Positions 7,995 through 15,652 of a DNA stretch of 19,640 bases are shown one piece after another. The position numbers were made by a program, and so were the translations under genes. Below the pieces are notes generated by a model. The model had not been told where the DNA came from, made no database searches, and saw only the letters and a list, made by a program, of their open reading frames with translations. The stretch comes from UBA1535 sp002323775 (GTDB taxonomy: Bacteria > Bacillota > Clostridia > Tissierellales > Sedimentibacteraceae): the NCBI GenBank assembly GCA_031993545.1, contig DAMAHZ010000057.1, positions 1-19,640 of the forward strand. The letters are read 5' to 3'. How positions within the stretch are numbered: position 1 is the first letter of the stretch; each line of letters starts with the position of its first letter.

Positions 7995-8519
7995 TTAAAT
8001 CAATATCACAATTTTTAAATTAATTTTGCTATCTCTAATTATTTGAAAACGCATATCTGTATAATGAATAATACAATTATTATTGAAAAAATATTTGCTT
8101 TCTAAATAATAAGGGCAATAACCGTTAATATATGATAAAGCAACAACTATTGCATCAGCCCTGCTAGTTTCTGATCCCCATTTTTATTCTTTCTAAATGT
8201 CTCCTTTAGCAAATATGATACTTTCCACGAAATCAATTGTTCTATATCTTTTTTCTATGTTTTTTTATTCCAACATAAATAAATATCACTGTAATAGAAC
8301 TATCAAAAATACGTTCTCTTAACTTTATTGCATTATGGTTTCGCCATCCAAATTACTTAAGTAATTATCATCATTCTCAACCTTATAAATGCGGTCTGTT
8401 GTGTCTAAAATATTTTCAAAAACAGTAACATAATATCTTACCTTAGAATTTTTCAAAAAATCTAAGTTTTTAACACTGCAATCTGCATAATTATATGAAA
8501 TAAATATTTTCCCTCCCAC
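7995..8519 (-). pseudogene. Frameshifted TIR-like (ThsB/DUF1863-type) gene
   Basis: A GTG at 8519, eight bases after GGAAG, starts GGKIFISYNYADCSVKN, followed by VRYYVTVFENILDTTDRIYK and LSNLDGETI, then a stop at 8325. The same protein continues in other frames: KLRERIFDSSITVIFI, then DIEQLISWKVSYLLKE, then TSRADAIVVALSYINGYCPY up to a stop at 7995. The order matches ThsB/DUF1863 TIR-like proteins (KVFISYKYAD, ETIESKLRDKIFDSSITIVLIS, WIPWEISYSLKE, AVLAVVLPD, as I remember the family). At least three frame changes are needed, so the gene is dead or the assembly is poor here. It lies 52 bases after the intact TIR gene and before the membrane-protein gene, whose partner it probably was. Confidence 0.75.
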
Positions 8520-8586
8520 AATTTTAACTTCCAATCTTAAAATGCTATATTACACATTTTTTATATTTCATTACAAAATACTGAAA

Positions 8587-9612
8587 TTAACTATTAATTA
8601 CACTATTTTCTAAATTCTCTTTTAAAGAGTTATTTAGCCAATCTTCTAAAGAAATAGTTACATATGTGTTATCTGGATTAGGAATTCGAACATAATACCC
8701 TTCGCTTAGCACACTTCCATCACAATACTGGTCTTCCCCATCACTATGCATTATATATGGATATATTGCCAAATATTCATTCCCTTTATACTCTGTTCCT
8801 TCATTACTTGCACCTTTAATTGGGAATAATGATATATCTTGTCCCATATATTTCTGTGCATCTCCATATCCTAATTCCCAATTGCACCATTTAGACTCTA
8901 TCGCCTTGTTAGTAGCTAGAAGTATAAATTTATCACACTTGTCTATTCTATCTTTAATTCTTTTAGCAGTTTCCCCAGATGTTACATCTGGCATTTCGGG
9001 GTCTCTACTGTCAATATATACTTTTACATTAAAGTTTTTTTCTAAAAACCCTAAAATCTCTTTCAACTCTTCCAAATCTTCGTGCTTATGTGAAATAAAG
9101 ACTAAAATTCTTTCTTTTATTACTCCTTTTTCATATTCTACTATTTCTTCTTTTGCACTTTCTACACTATCTACTCGATCTCCATAAAAGCTTCCCTTTT
9201 TGAAAACTTTATTTTCGTTATTATCCTTACTCTCTAGATACATATAGTATCCTTTATTAAATGCTTCAACATACTTATCTGGTACTGTTTTTATAACTTC
9301 ATTATAATATCCTTTTAAGCGCTTCTCCTCACTAATATATTCAAATTTATGGTTATCATGTAGATTCTTTATGTATTCATTACAGTTAATTCTATTTCTA
9401 TCTCTAACAGCCCTCTGTAATGGCTCTAACAATCTATCTTTTCCAATCTTACATCTTATCCTATAAGCATCACTCCATGAGTTTGTCTTAGAATTTTCCT
9501 CAAAAGATATGTAAAATACCTTTTCATTACACAATGCTCCTAATGTCTCATAATACTCTCTTTCGTTATCAAAATAAAGTTGTCCTTCTTTCCCATAAAC
9601 TAATTTAATCAT
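8587..9612 (-). CDS. TIR-domain protein with uncharacterised N-terminal half
   Basis: The C-terminal half of this 341-residue protein is a TIR domain (about 168-290): ILVFISHKHEDLEEL (169-183), VKVYIDSRDPEMP (196-208), a helix KRIKDRIDKCDKFILLATN, and SKWCNWELGYGD (240-251). E246 in the WEL motif sits where the catalytic glutamate of NADase TIR domains is found. The N-terminal 165 residues match nothing I recognise; they are mixed alpha/beta and rich in Arg, Lys and Tyr, and may sense the trigger. AGAGG precedes the ATG by eight bases. The gene follows the HARE nuclease gene by 28 bases and belongs to the same operon. By family knowledge bacterial TIR proteins degrade NAD or make cyclic ADP-ribose signals in antiphage immunity. 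Whether this one kills directly or signals is unknown. Confidence 0.85.
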   Translation of the reverse strand: MIKLVYGKEGQLYFDNEREYYETLGALCNEKVFYISFEENSKTNSWSDAYRIRCKIGKDRLLEPLQRAVRDRNRINCNEYIKNLHDNHKFEYISEEKRLKGYYNEVIKTVPDKYVEAFNKGYYMYLESKDNNENKVFKKGSFYGDRVDSVESAKEEIVEYEKGVIKERILVFISHKHEDLEELKEILGFLEKNFNVKVYIDSRDPEMPDVTSGETAKRIKDRIDKCDKFILLATNKAIESKWCNWELGYGDAQKYMGQDISLFPIKGASNEGTEYKGNEYLAIYPYIMHSDGEDQYCDGSVLSEGYYVRIPNPDNTYVTISLEDWLNNSLKENLENSVINS

Positions 9613-9640
9613 TTATATTACCTCTTTATGCAAAATTTTT

Positions 9641-10579
9641 TTATATTATTTTATATTGCCTTGCATATTTTTCTGCCTCTTCATCACTTTTAAAATACTC
9701 ATCATATCGACCTCTTAATCTATTATCATTATCGGCTGAATCTAATGCAATATCCTCTATAAAAAGTCTGAAATCCTTATTTTCATATGACAATCTTTCT
9801 ATGGTAATCCAATCAAGTCCATTATTTTCTTGTGCTTGGAATAATATCTCGCTTTGGCTTACATTACTTGCATTAAGTCTAATAATTCCTATACCAAATG
9901 CATTGTTAAGTCGCCTAAGCTCTTCGTAAAAATCTTCATCTTCTTCTATCTTTAATGTGACTAGGTAGCCTTCATGCGACCAGCTTGAATTGGATACTGC
10001 TTGAAAATAATACTCTCGCAAATTACTGTAATTTATTTCCTTTTTAATTTCAAAGGAAAACAATTTGTATGGATTTTCACCTACTACCGAAAGCAATTTT
10101 AAAACTTGATCTGAATAATCAAGAAAGGGATAATATACCCCTACTAAGTCAGGGTGTAACCACTGATTCTTACCCTTTGCATTTTTATTAGATTTTTCAT
10201 GATATATCGTTTTTGTCATGCATTTAAAGTGTGAATCACCCTGTACAAATGTAGACAAAAGTTTATGTAAATCTCTCTCATTAAACAAAGTCTGTAAATT
10301 ATTTTCTGTAATTTCTTCATCTTGATTTACTATCTCTTTTTTCTTAAACAAGTAAAATTTGGCTGGTCTCCTACTTACTTGATAAAATAGAGTTTTTTCA
10401 TTATCTCTTATATCAACATATAAACGAGCAGACAAAGTTTTTACTGGAGTTTTGCCAAATGATGATAATTTTTTAGTAAGACCAGACTCTTCTGCTTTTT
10501 TCCAAATATCACTTGCAGTAAGAGGAACATCACTATTATCTAAACTTTCTTTTATTAAATCCATAAAACTATACTTCAT
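9641..10579 (-). CDS. HARE-HTH domain fused to PD-(D/E)XK nuclease
   Basis: Residues 1-78 form a HARE-HTH winged helix: SFMDLIKESLDNSDVPLTAS, DIWKKA, SARLYVDIRD and FYQVSRRPAKFYL. The C-terminal region from about 100 has a PD-(D/E)XK signature with H142-P143-D144 in WLHPDLVGV and E177-x-K179 in FSFEIKK, followed by further helices and WITIERL. HARE-HTH domains were predicted by Aravind and Iyer to read DNA modification in bacteria and eukaryotes. A fused nuclease downstream of two DNA methyltransferases therefore suggests an enzyme whose cutting depends on methylation state. The start ATG has GAGG seven bases upstream. The gene begins 15 bases after the restriction endonuclease stop, in the same operon. 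Domain calls are from motifs; activity is inferred. Confidence 0.8.
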   Translation of the reverse strand: MKYSFMDLIKESLDNSDVPLTASDIWKKAEESGLTKKLSSFGKTPVKTLSARLYVDIRDNEKTLFYQVSRRPAKFYLFKKKEIVNQDEEITENNLQTLFNERDLHKLLSTFVQGDSHFKCMTKTIYHEKSNKNAKGKNQWLHPDLVGVYYPFLDYSDQVLKLLSVVGENPYKLFSFEIKKEINYSNLREYYFQAVSNSSWSHEGYLVTLKIEEDEDFYEELRRLNNAFGIGIIRLNASNVSQSEILFQAQENNGLDWITIERLSYENKDFRLFIEDIALDSADNDNRLRGRYDEYFKSDEEAEKYARQYKII

Positions 10580-10594
10580 TCTAAAACCTCATTC

Positions 10595-12160
10595 CTATTG
10601 AATCATTTCAATAATTTTTTCGATCTTTTGTACTTCAATAATAAATTCCTCTACATCATAAGTAAGGATATCCAAATTTTCTTTAAATTTATACCACTCT
10701 GCTATCTGTATTGTATCTTCATGAATTACTGGTGCAATAAATACAGAAAAAGTATTCCATTTATTCTTTTTCTCTTCTAACAAATGTCGTCTAATCGGTA
10801 TAATTTCATTATTAACTTGATCCTGTCTACCGCACATTAGTGTAACCTCTATCAAACTCTGACAAACCTCATCATAGCAAACAATATCTGCCTTACCACC
10901 AGATGCTGTGTTTGTAGGTAATCCTTCATCATCGATAGAATAATTAGGAATTACATTTAAGTCATCAAAATTTTGAATCATTGCTATACTCGTAAGGAAT
11001 TCAAGCCTAACAGGTCTCGGAAAAAGTTTTAATATATAGTCTGAACTTGCAACTTTATTACACACTTTTCTCAGCTCTTGAAATATTGTTTCTTTTGAAT
11101 ATTCCTTTGCAAATTTTTCTAATACAGATTTTCTCAAATCAGTTGTATTACTTGGAGTTGCACTCACCATGTTAATAATCTTTGTATCTATATCACCCAT
11201 ATATTCGAAGTATTCTTGCTTTGAATCAAATGTTCTATAATCAGTATAGTTTTCTAATATGTAGTCTACTTTTTCAATTTCCCATATATTATAATCTATA
11301 AAGCGTCCATTTCCTCTTAAAGAGATAATTCCAGTAGTCCTCATTTTACGAACATATTCATCAACAGCCTCTCCACATATATGAGACATTTTAAATCTGT
11401 TTCTTTGATTATCTGACGCCCCAAGTAATTTTAAACAAATATCATACATATACTCATCACTATACGAGTAGCCTACTTCTTTCCTTATTTCTTTGATTTT
11501 ATTATACAATGCTTCTGAGTTATTATCTGACCAACATATAAACAAACTTAACTCCTGCCTAAATATACCTGCTCCATTCTCATCTGTATCTTCTTTTAAT
11601 CTCTTCAAAACCTGTAATAATAGAATTAATGGAACATTATCATTAGCATTTTTTCGATAAGGATTATTGCTTTGATATTTCATCATAGAATTAAGAAAAA
11701 TCATCTGAATTTTTTCTTCATTTGGTTCTTCCTCATTAATAGCATCAATCAACATATGTCCTGTAGCTGAAATTTTTATCGACTTATTCATTGCGTAATT
11801 AACAAATCCGAATTCCATAGGAAGTTTAAAAATCGTATCAAATCTCGAATCCCAACCATAGTCAAATCCTGATTCCTTATGCTTTTGAGGACTTCTTTCA
11901 ATGATAAATTTTATCTGTTGATCTGAGAACTTATCATCTTCACTTTTATAAACCAACATCAGATCTGGTGTTCTATTTACAATAACTGGTTTATATAACT
12001 TGGACTTAATTGCATTATGAATAATCTTCATTATCACTTCGTGTGTAAGAATATAATTCTCATAAGGAAGAATACATTTCAAAAATTTTACTATTCTACT
12101 TGGATTTCTCATTGTCGTAGAAAATGACAATGGTTTTCTTTCAGGTTTCTTAACAGCCAT
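10595..12160 (-). CDS. AlwI-family type II restriction endonuclease
   Basis: The protein has 521 residues if started at the ATG at 12160, where the family-like N-terminus MAVKKPERKPLSFSTTMRNP begins. An upstream ATG at 12208 would add 16 unlikely residues, overlap the methyltransferase by 59 bp and has no ribosome binding site; the chosen start leaves an 11 bp overlap and a GGAGG about 15 bases upstream. The AlwI-family core is in the C-terminal third: RLEFLTSIAM, a turn with PNYSIDDEGLPTNTASGGKA, DIVCYDE and LIEVTLMCGRQDQ. D441 and E454 (numbered from 12208) are likely metal ligands. Family members (AlwI, PleI, MlyI, BstNBI) cut at asymmetric 5-bp sites such as GGATC or GAGTC a few bases away. 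Two methyltransferases immediately upstream fit an asymmetric target. The exact target cannot be read from the sequence. Confidence 0.87.
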   Translation of the reverse strand: MAVKKPERKPLSFSTTMRNPSRIVKFLKCILPYENYILTHEVIMKIIHNAIKSKLYKPVIVNRTPDLMLVYKSEDDKFSDQQIKFIIERSPQKHKESGFDYGWDSRFDTIFKLPMEFGFVNYAMNKSIKISATGHMLIDAINEEEPNEEKIQMIFLNSMMKYQSNNPYRKNANDNVPLILLLQVLKRLKEDTDENGAGIFRQELSLFICWSDNNSEALYNKIKEIRKEVGYSYSDEYMYDICLKLLGASDNQRNRFKMSHICGEAVDEYVRKMRTTGIISLRGNGRFIDYNIWEIEKVDYILENYTDYRTFDSKQEYFEYMGDIDTKIINMVSATPSNTTDLRKSVLEKFAKEYSKETIFQELRKVCNKVASSDYILKLFPRPVRLEFLTSIAMIQNFDDLNVIPNYSIDDEGLPTNTASGGKADIVCYDEVCQSLIEVTLMCGRQDQVNNEIIPIRRHLLEEKKNKWNTFSVFIAPVIHEDTIQIAEWYKFKENLDILTYDVEEFIIEVQKIEKIIEMIQ

Positions 12161-13064
12161 AATTTGTAACAAACACCTCCCTAGAGTTTTTCTTGATTGT
12201 ATTATCATTAAAACTAATGTAATTGCTCTTTATATCGAAAGTATTGTATTTCTTCGACCATTCTAAGAATGTTTCATTAACTTTTCCTTTATGTTCAATC
12301 AAATTTGTTATACCAAATTTGACATTATTCTTGTTAAGTTTATCAAGACATTCACATAGTTCATTTTCTTTTTTATCATTCCATAGCTTATTATACTCAC
12401 TCATCGAAATTAGGTATGGTGGATCTAAAAATACATATGAATCTTTATCAAATTTCATTTTTTCTAAAAATAAAATATAATCCATATTAAAAAATTCAAT
12501 TTCATGTAAAGCGACAAATTCTAAATAATTATTCAATGCATTATACACATTATTGTTAAAATCAACATTACCTACAGGTAAATTAAAATCACCTTTTCCA
12601 TTAAAACGTATCATGTGGTTAAAACCATATATTAATAAAAGATAGAGCTTAAGCAAATCATTTTTATTTTCATTAAAATCTCTTCGCATTTTCATATATG
12701 CATCTTTATTATATTTTGAATAATATGTTTTTGTATATTTCTTTTTCAATTTTTCTGACACATACTTTCCTCTATAAGAACATGATAAACCATAAAAATC
12801 TACCAATTCAAACAATTCCCCAAATAATTCTTCCCGTTTTTCTGCATATTTACCAATTTCTCTATGCAATTCAACTACATATGTATCTACATCGTTTAAA
12901 ATATATGAAATGCCTTTTGAATTCAAAAAAGAACTGCCTCCACCTACAAATGGCTCAATATATTGTCCAATATCTTGTGGCATTAATTGTTTAATCTGAG
13001 GCATCAATTTATATTTATCTCCAACGTAAAAAAAAGGAGATCTTATAGTTTCACTATTTGTCAT
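12150..13064 (-). CDS. DNA adenine methyltransferase, D12/Dam class (second of pair)
   Basis: This 304-residue enzyme has the Dam-type order of motifs: a SAM-binding YIEPFVGGGSSFL (35-47), RFNGKGDFNLPVG (153-165), and catalytic DPPY (214-217) in SYVFLDPPYLIS. It transfers a methyl group to adenine N6 in DNA, protecting one strand of the restriction target. The N-terminal SPFFYVGDKYKLMPQI is the usual first SAM-binding element of this class. The gene starts inside the end of the first methyltransferase gene (11 bp overlap) and its end overlaps the endonuclease start by 11 bp, so translation is probably coupled along the trio. An AGGTG ribosome binding site lies about six bases upstream of the ATG. 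Confidence 0.9.
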   Translation of the reverse strand: MTNSETIRSPFFYVGDKYKLMPQIKQLMPQDIGQYIEPFVGGGSSFLNSKGISYILNDVDTYVVELHREIGKYAEKREELFGELFELVDFYGLSCSYRGKYVSEKLKKKYTKTYYSKYNKDAYMKMRRDFNENKNDLLKLYLLLIYGFNHMIRFNGKGDFNLPVGNVDFNNNVYNALNNYLEFVALHEIEFFNMDYILFLEKMKFDKDSYVFLDPPYLISMSEYNKLWNDKKENELCECLDKLNKNNVKFGITNLIEHKGKVNETFLEWSKKYNTFDIKSNYISFNDNTIKKNSREVFVTNYGC

Positions 13065-14070
13065 TTTTTACACCTACTTTAGTTATAAATACAAATTCTT
13101 TATGATTATCAAAATCCGTCTTTCCTGCATTGAAACATCGATGATTTTTTTCAAAAATAGTCGTTTTCCCTTTTTTAAATAAGATTTCTTCTATTTCTTC
13201 AAGTGTAATTTTGTTTTTTGATGAGCTACTTTTTGATTTATATGTGTTGTTATATGTTACTACAATATATTTTACATCAATATTTGAAATTAAATCATCA
13301 AACGCTACTGCTGCATTACTTTTACAATACTCACTCATATTTTGAGCTTTCGGTTTTAAAGCTGTTCCCTCTAATTTAGGCTTTTTCCATTGAGTGATGT
13401 TTTCAAGCACATGATAAAATCTGCTATATTGTCGACTATTGTATGGAGGATCTATAAATGCAACATCAGCCTTAATATTTCTTATAAGCTTATTCGCATC
13501 TTCTCTAAAAATCTTAAATTCTGTATCTGTTTCTTCAGGTTTAATTAGCAAATACTTAAATTTATCCTCTATATTTTTTATCTTTCTATATGCATCATAA
13601 TGACCTACTGTATTTGCAATCTTGTCTATCGAGTATAACAAAGAAGCTAACAGAATGTCAAATTCTCTTTCATTAAGTAATTTCCGGTTTTTTTCCAAGT
13701 CCTCTCTGATATATCCAATTATTTTTGCATCTTTGAAAGAAAAGTACTTTCCTCCAAAGTTTTTAGAAACATAATTATTTCTAATTTTGTTTACTTCTAG
13801 TGAGCTATAACGATTTGCATAATCTGTAATAGTATCAGAACTATATGCCTCATTTCCAAAAAATGCCTTAAAAATTGCTTCATTAGAAAACAGAAAATCA
13901 TTTATGACGACCTTTGAAAAATGTCTTTTCATCCTATCACTAACAACACCTGTACCAGCAAAAACATCAAAAAAAACATTTCCTTCACAATTTTCATTTA
14001 TCAATTCTTCTATCCAATCAAGCAATTTATATTTACTACCTGTATATCTTCTATTACTTATGTTAAACAT
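13054..14070 (-). CDS. DNA adenine methyltransferase, D12 class (first of pair)
   Basis: The 338-residue protein carries RRYTGSKYKLLDWI (7-20), a SAM-binding FFDVFAGTGVVS (33-44) and the catalytic DPPY (207-210) in FIDPPYNSRQYSRFYH. It differs clearly from the second methyltransferase and is not a simple duplicate. With an asymmetric recognition site each strand needs its own enzyme, so the two are expected to methylate adenine on opposite strands. This is the first gene of the operon; a promoter is proposed at 14222-14250, leaving an untranslated leader of about 150 bases. The ribosome binding site (AAAAGAG) is weak, which may keep expression low relative to later genes. Confidence 0.9.
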   Translation of the reverse strand: MFNISNRRYTGSKYKLLDWIEELINENCEGNVFFDVFAGTGVVSDRMKRHFSKVVINDFLFSNEAIFKAFFGNEAYSSDTITDYANRYSSLEVNKIRNNYVSKNFGGKYFSFKDAKIIGYIREDLEKNRKLLNEREFDILLASLLYSIDKIANTVGHYDAYRKIKNIEDKFKYLLIKPEETDTEFKIFREDANKLIRNIKADVAFIDPPYNSRQYSRFYHVLENITQWKKPKLEGTALKPKAQNMSEYCKSNAAVAFDDLISNIDVKYIVVTYNNTYKSKSSSSKNKITLEEIEEILFKKGKTTIFEKNHRCFNAGKTDFDNHKEFVFITKVGVKNDK

Positions 14071-14221
14071 TAAATTTCTCTTTTCTAATTCAAATTTTTT
14101 CTTATATCGACTGATTTCTCAATGCCTGCACATATTAACTATTTTTTACAGTTTTCTATCATTAACATAACATTTCAATAGTTGTTAAATAGTCTGTATT
14201 ATAATACTTGTACTATCTACT

Positions 14222-14250
14222 AGTATATTCATTTACCCGAATAAATGCAA
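14222..14250 (-). promoter_or_regulatory. Candidate promoter of the restriction-modification operon with internal palindrome
   Basis: On the minus strand TTGCAT (14250-14245) and TATACT (14227-14222) are separated by 17 bases. The spacer holds a short palindrome, CATTTA (14230-14235) and TAAATG (14242-14247), partly overlapping the -35 box, so a repressor could act here. No separate C-protein gene is seen in the window. Confidence 0.5.
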
Positions 14251-14358
14251 GTGCTTTTTTATAGAAATTATAGTTCAAGTCCCTTTCCATAATGTTGTAT
14301 TTACTAATTGTAAATAATCTATAAATTATTTATTTAGCGACATCCTATAATTTTAACC

Positions 14359-14368
14359 NNNNNNNNNN
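14359..14368. other. Assembly gap (10 N)
   Basis: Exactly ten N bases separate the leader region of the restriction-modification operon from the sequence before the amidoligase gene. This looks like a fixed-size placeholder of unknown true length, so adjacency of the two blocks is not proven. Confidence 0.9.
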
Positions 14369-14563
14369 ATCTTCTATACCGTACCTGAGTCTCAACAGAA
14401 TTTAGGACTATTCCAATATATTAGCACTATTCCAAATGACAATCTATCCATTTTCAAATATATATTATAGATTTGAAGTCCTAAGGAATATTAACCGAGT
14501 TAATATAACCTTTAAAGGAACATAGGCAGCATAGATATTTTTTAAAATTTGGAGGAAAATTAA
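14369..14563. other. Upstream region of the amidoligase gene
   Basis: This is non-coding. It contains the direct repeat ACTATTCCAA (about 14408-14417 and 14433-14442), and a consensus ribosome binding site, GGAGG, about eight bases before the ATG at 14564. With the 14071-14358 stretch it makes nearly 500 bases between divergent genes, interrupted by the gap. I see no RNA gene in it. Confidence 0.5.
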
Positions 14564-15652
14564 ATGTGTGAAAAATTAATTTGTTCTGTGTGTGGTGATG
14601 AATTTGATGTTAGTGAGATCAATGAATTTAGCGGTCAAATATTTTGTTATGATTGCTATGACGAGCACACTGACACTTGTTCAATATGTGGCAAAATTAT
14701 TTTTAGAGCCGATGTAGTTGAGCATAACAACAGATCATTTTGCAGTACTTGTTTTAATGAAAATCACAGATACTGCAATGAATGTGATGAGATAGTTCCA
14801 TTGTCAGAGGTTTTTTATTCTTATGAAGAGCCTTATTGTAGATCTTGTTATAGTAAAATTAAACACTATATACATGATTATAGTTACAAACCATGCCCTA
14901 TATTTTACGGCAAAGGGAATAAATTTTTAGGTGTAGAGCTTGAGATAGATGATGGTGGAGAATGCGAAGAAAATGCTCGAATTATTTTAGATATTGCAAA
15001 CAAGGAAAACAATCTAATATATGTCAAGCGTGACGGTTCTCTTGACGAAGGCATTGAAATAGTATCTCATCCAATGACTTTATATTATCACAAAAACAAC
15101 ATGCCTTGGAAATTCATCTTAGAAGAAGCTCGTTCACTTGGATATGCAAGTCATTATACAGATACCGCTGGGCTTCATGTACATGTCAATAAGAGCTTTT
15201 TCGGTACTACTATTGAAGAACAGGATAAAAGTATTTCAAGGGTTCTATTCTTTATTGAAAATAACTGGAAGAAGATAGTATGCTTCAGTAGAAGAACTGA
15301 AGACAATATTAATCGTTGGGCTTGTAGATATGATATTAAAAGTAATCCCAAGGATGTTTTAGATAAAGCTAAAATGAATGATTCAAGATATACATGTGTT
15401 AATATAAGTAACTATAATACAATTGAATTCAGAGTATTTAGAGGAACTCTAAAATATAATACGTTTATAGCCACATTGCAATTTGTTGATGAAATCTGCA
15501 ATGTGACTTTTTCTATGTCTGATGAAGAAATTCATAAATTGACATGGAATAAATTCGTTAAAAGCTTAAATTCAAACACTATGGTTGAACTAATTACATA
15601 TCTAAAAGAAAGAAATCTATATACTAAGAAAGTGGGTGCTAAAAATGTGTAG
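14564..15652 (+). CDS. Amidoligase-family enzyme with three N-terminal zinc knuckles (LIM-like)
   Basis: The first 100 of 362 residues hold three regular Cys modules, each CxxC-17-CxxC: C7/C10/C28/C31, C39/C42/C60/C63 and C71/C74/C92/C95, as in LIM-type zinc-binding domains. From about 120 the amidoligase (COOH-NH2 ligase, glutamine-synthetase-like) fold follows, with FLGVELEID (121-129), VKRDGSLDEGIEIVSHP (154-170), GLHVHVN (203-209) and NTIEFRVFRGTL (285-296). The E, D and H residues fit ATP/Mg and substrate binding. The family, described by Iyer, Aravind and colleagues, is thought to form amide or peptide-like bonds and is often paired with class II glutamine amidotransferases, as here. 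The stop overlaps the next start in ATGTGTAG. Such genes are frequent in phages. The substrate is unknown. Confidence 0.85.
   Translation: MCEKLICSVCGDEFDVSEINEFSGQIFCYDCYDEHTDTCSICGKIIFRADVVEHNNRSFCSTCFNENHRYCNECDEIVPLSEVFYSYEEPYCRSCYSKIKHYIHDYSYKPCPIFYGKGNKFLGVELEIDDGGECEENARIILDIANKENNLIYVKRDGSLDEGIEIVSHPMTLYYHKNNMPWKFILEEARSLGYASHYTDTAGLHVHVNKSFFGTTIEEQDKSISRVLFFIENNWKKIVCFSRRTEDNINRWACRYDIKSNPKDVLDKAKMNDSRYTCVNISNYNTIEFRVFRGTLKYNTFIATLQFVDEICNVTFSMSDEEIHKLTWNKFVKSLNSNTMVELITYLKERNLYTKKVGAKNV

Noticed and set aside
7416..9612. Canonical Thoeris system
   Set aside because: No ThsA (SIR2/SLOG or membrane-Macro) gene is present, and the ThsB-like gene is broken; only a small membrane protein accompanies it.
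12161..12208. Longer start of the restriction endonuclease at 12208
   Set aside because: It adds 16 residues without family-like character, overlaps the methyltransferase by 59 bp and has no ribosome binding site; the ATG at 12160 fits better.
14369..14563. Riboswitch or T-box before the amidoligase gene
   Set aside because: The region has repeats and short complementary pieces but none of the conserved motifs of a known riboswitch class that I could recognise.
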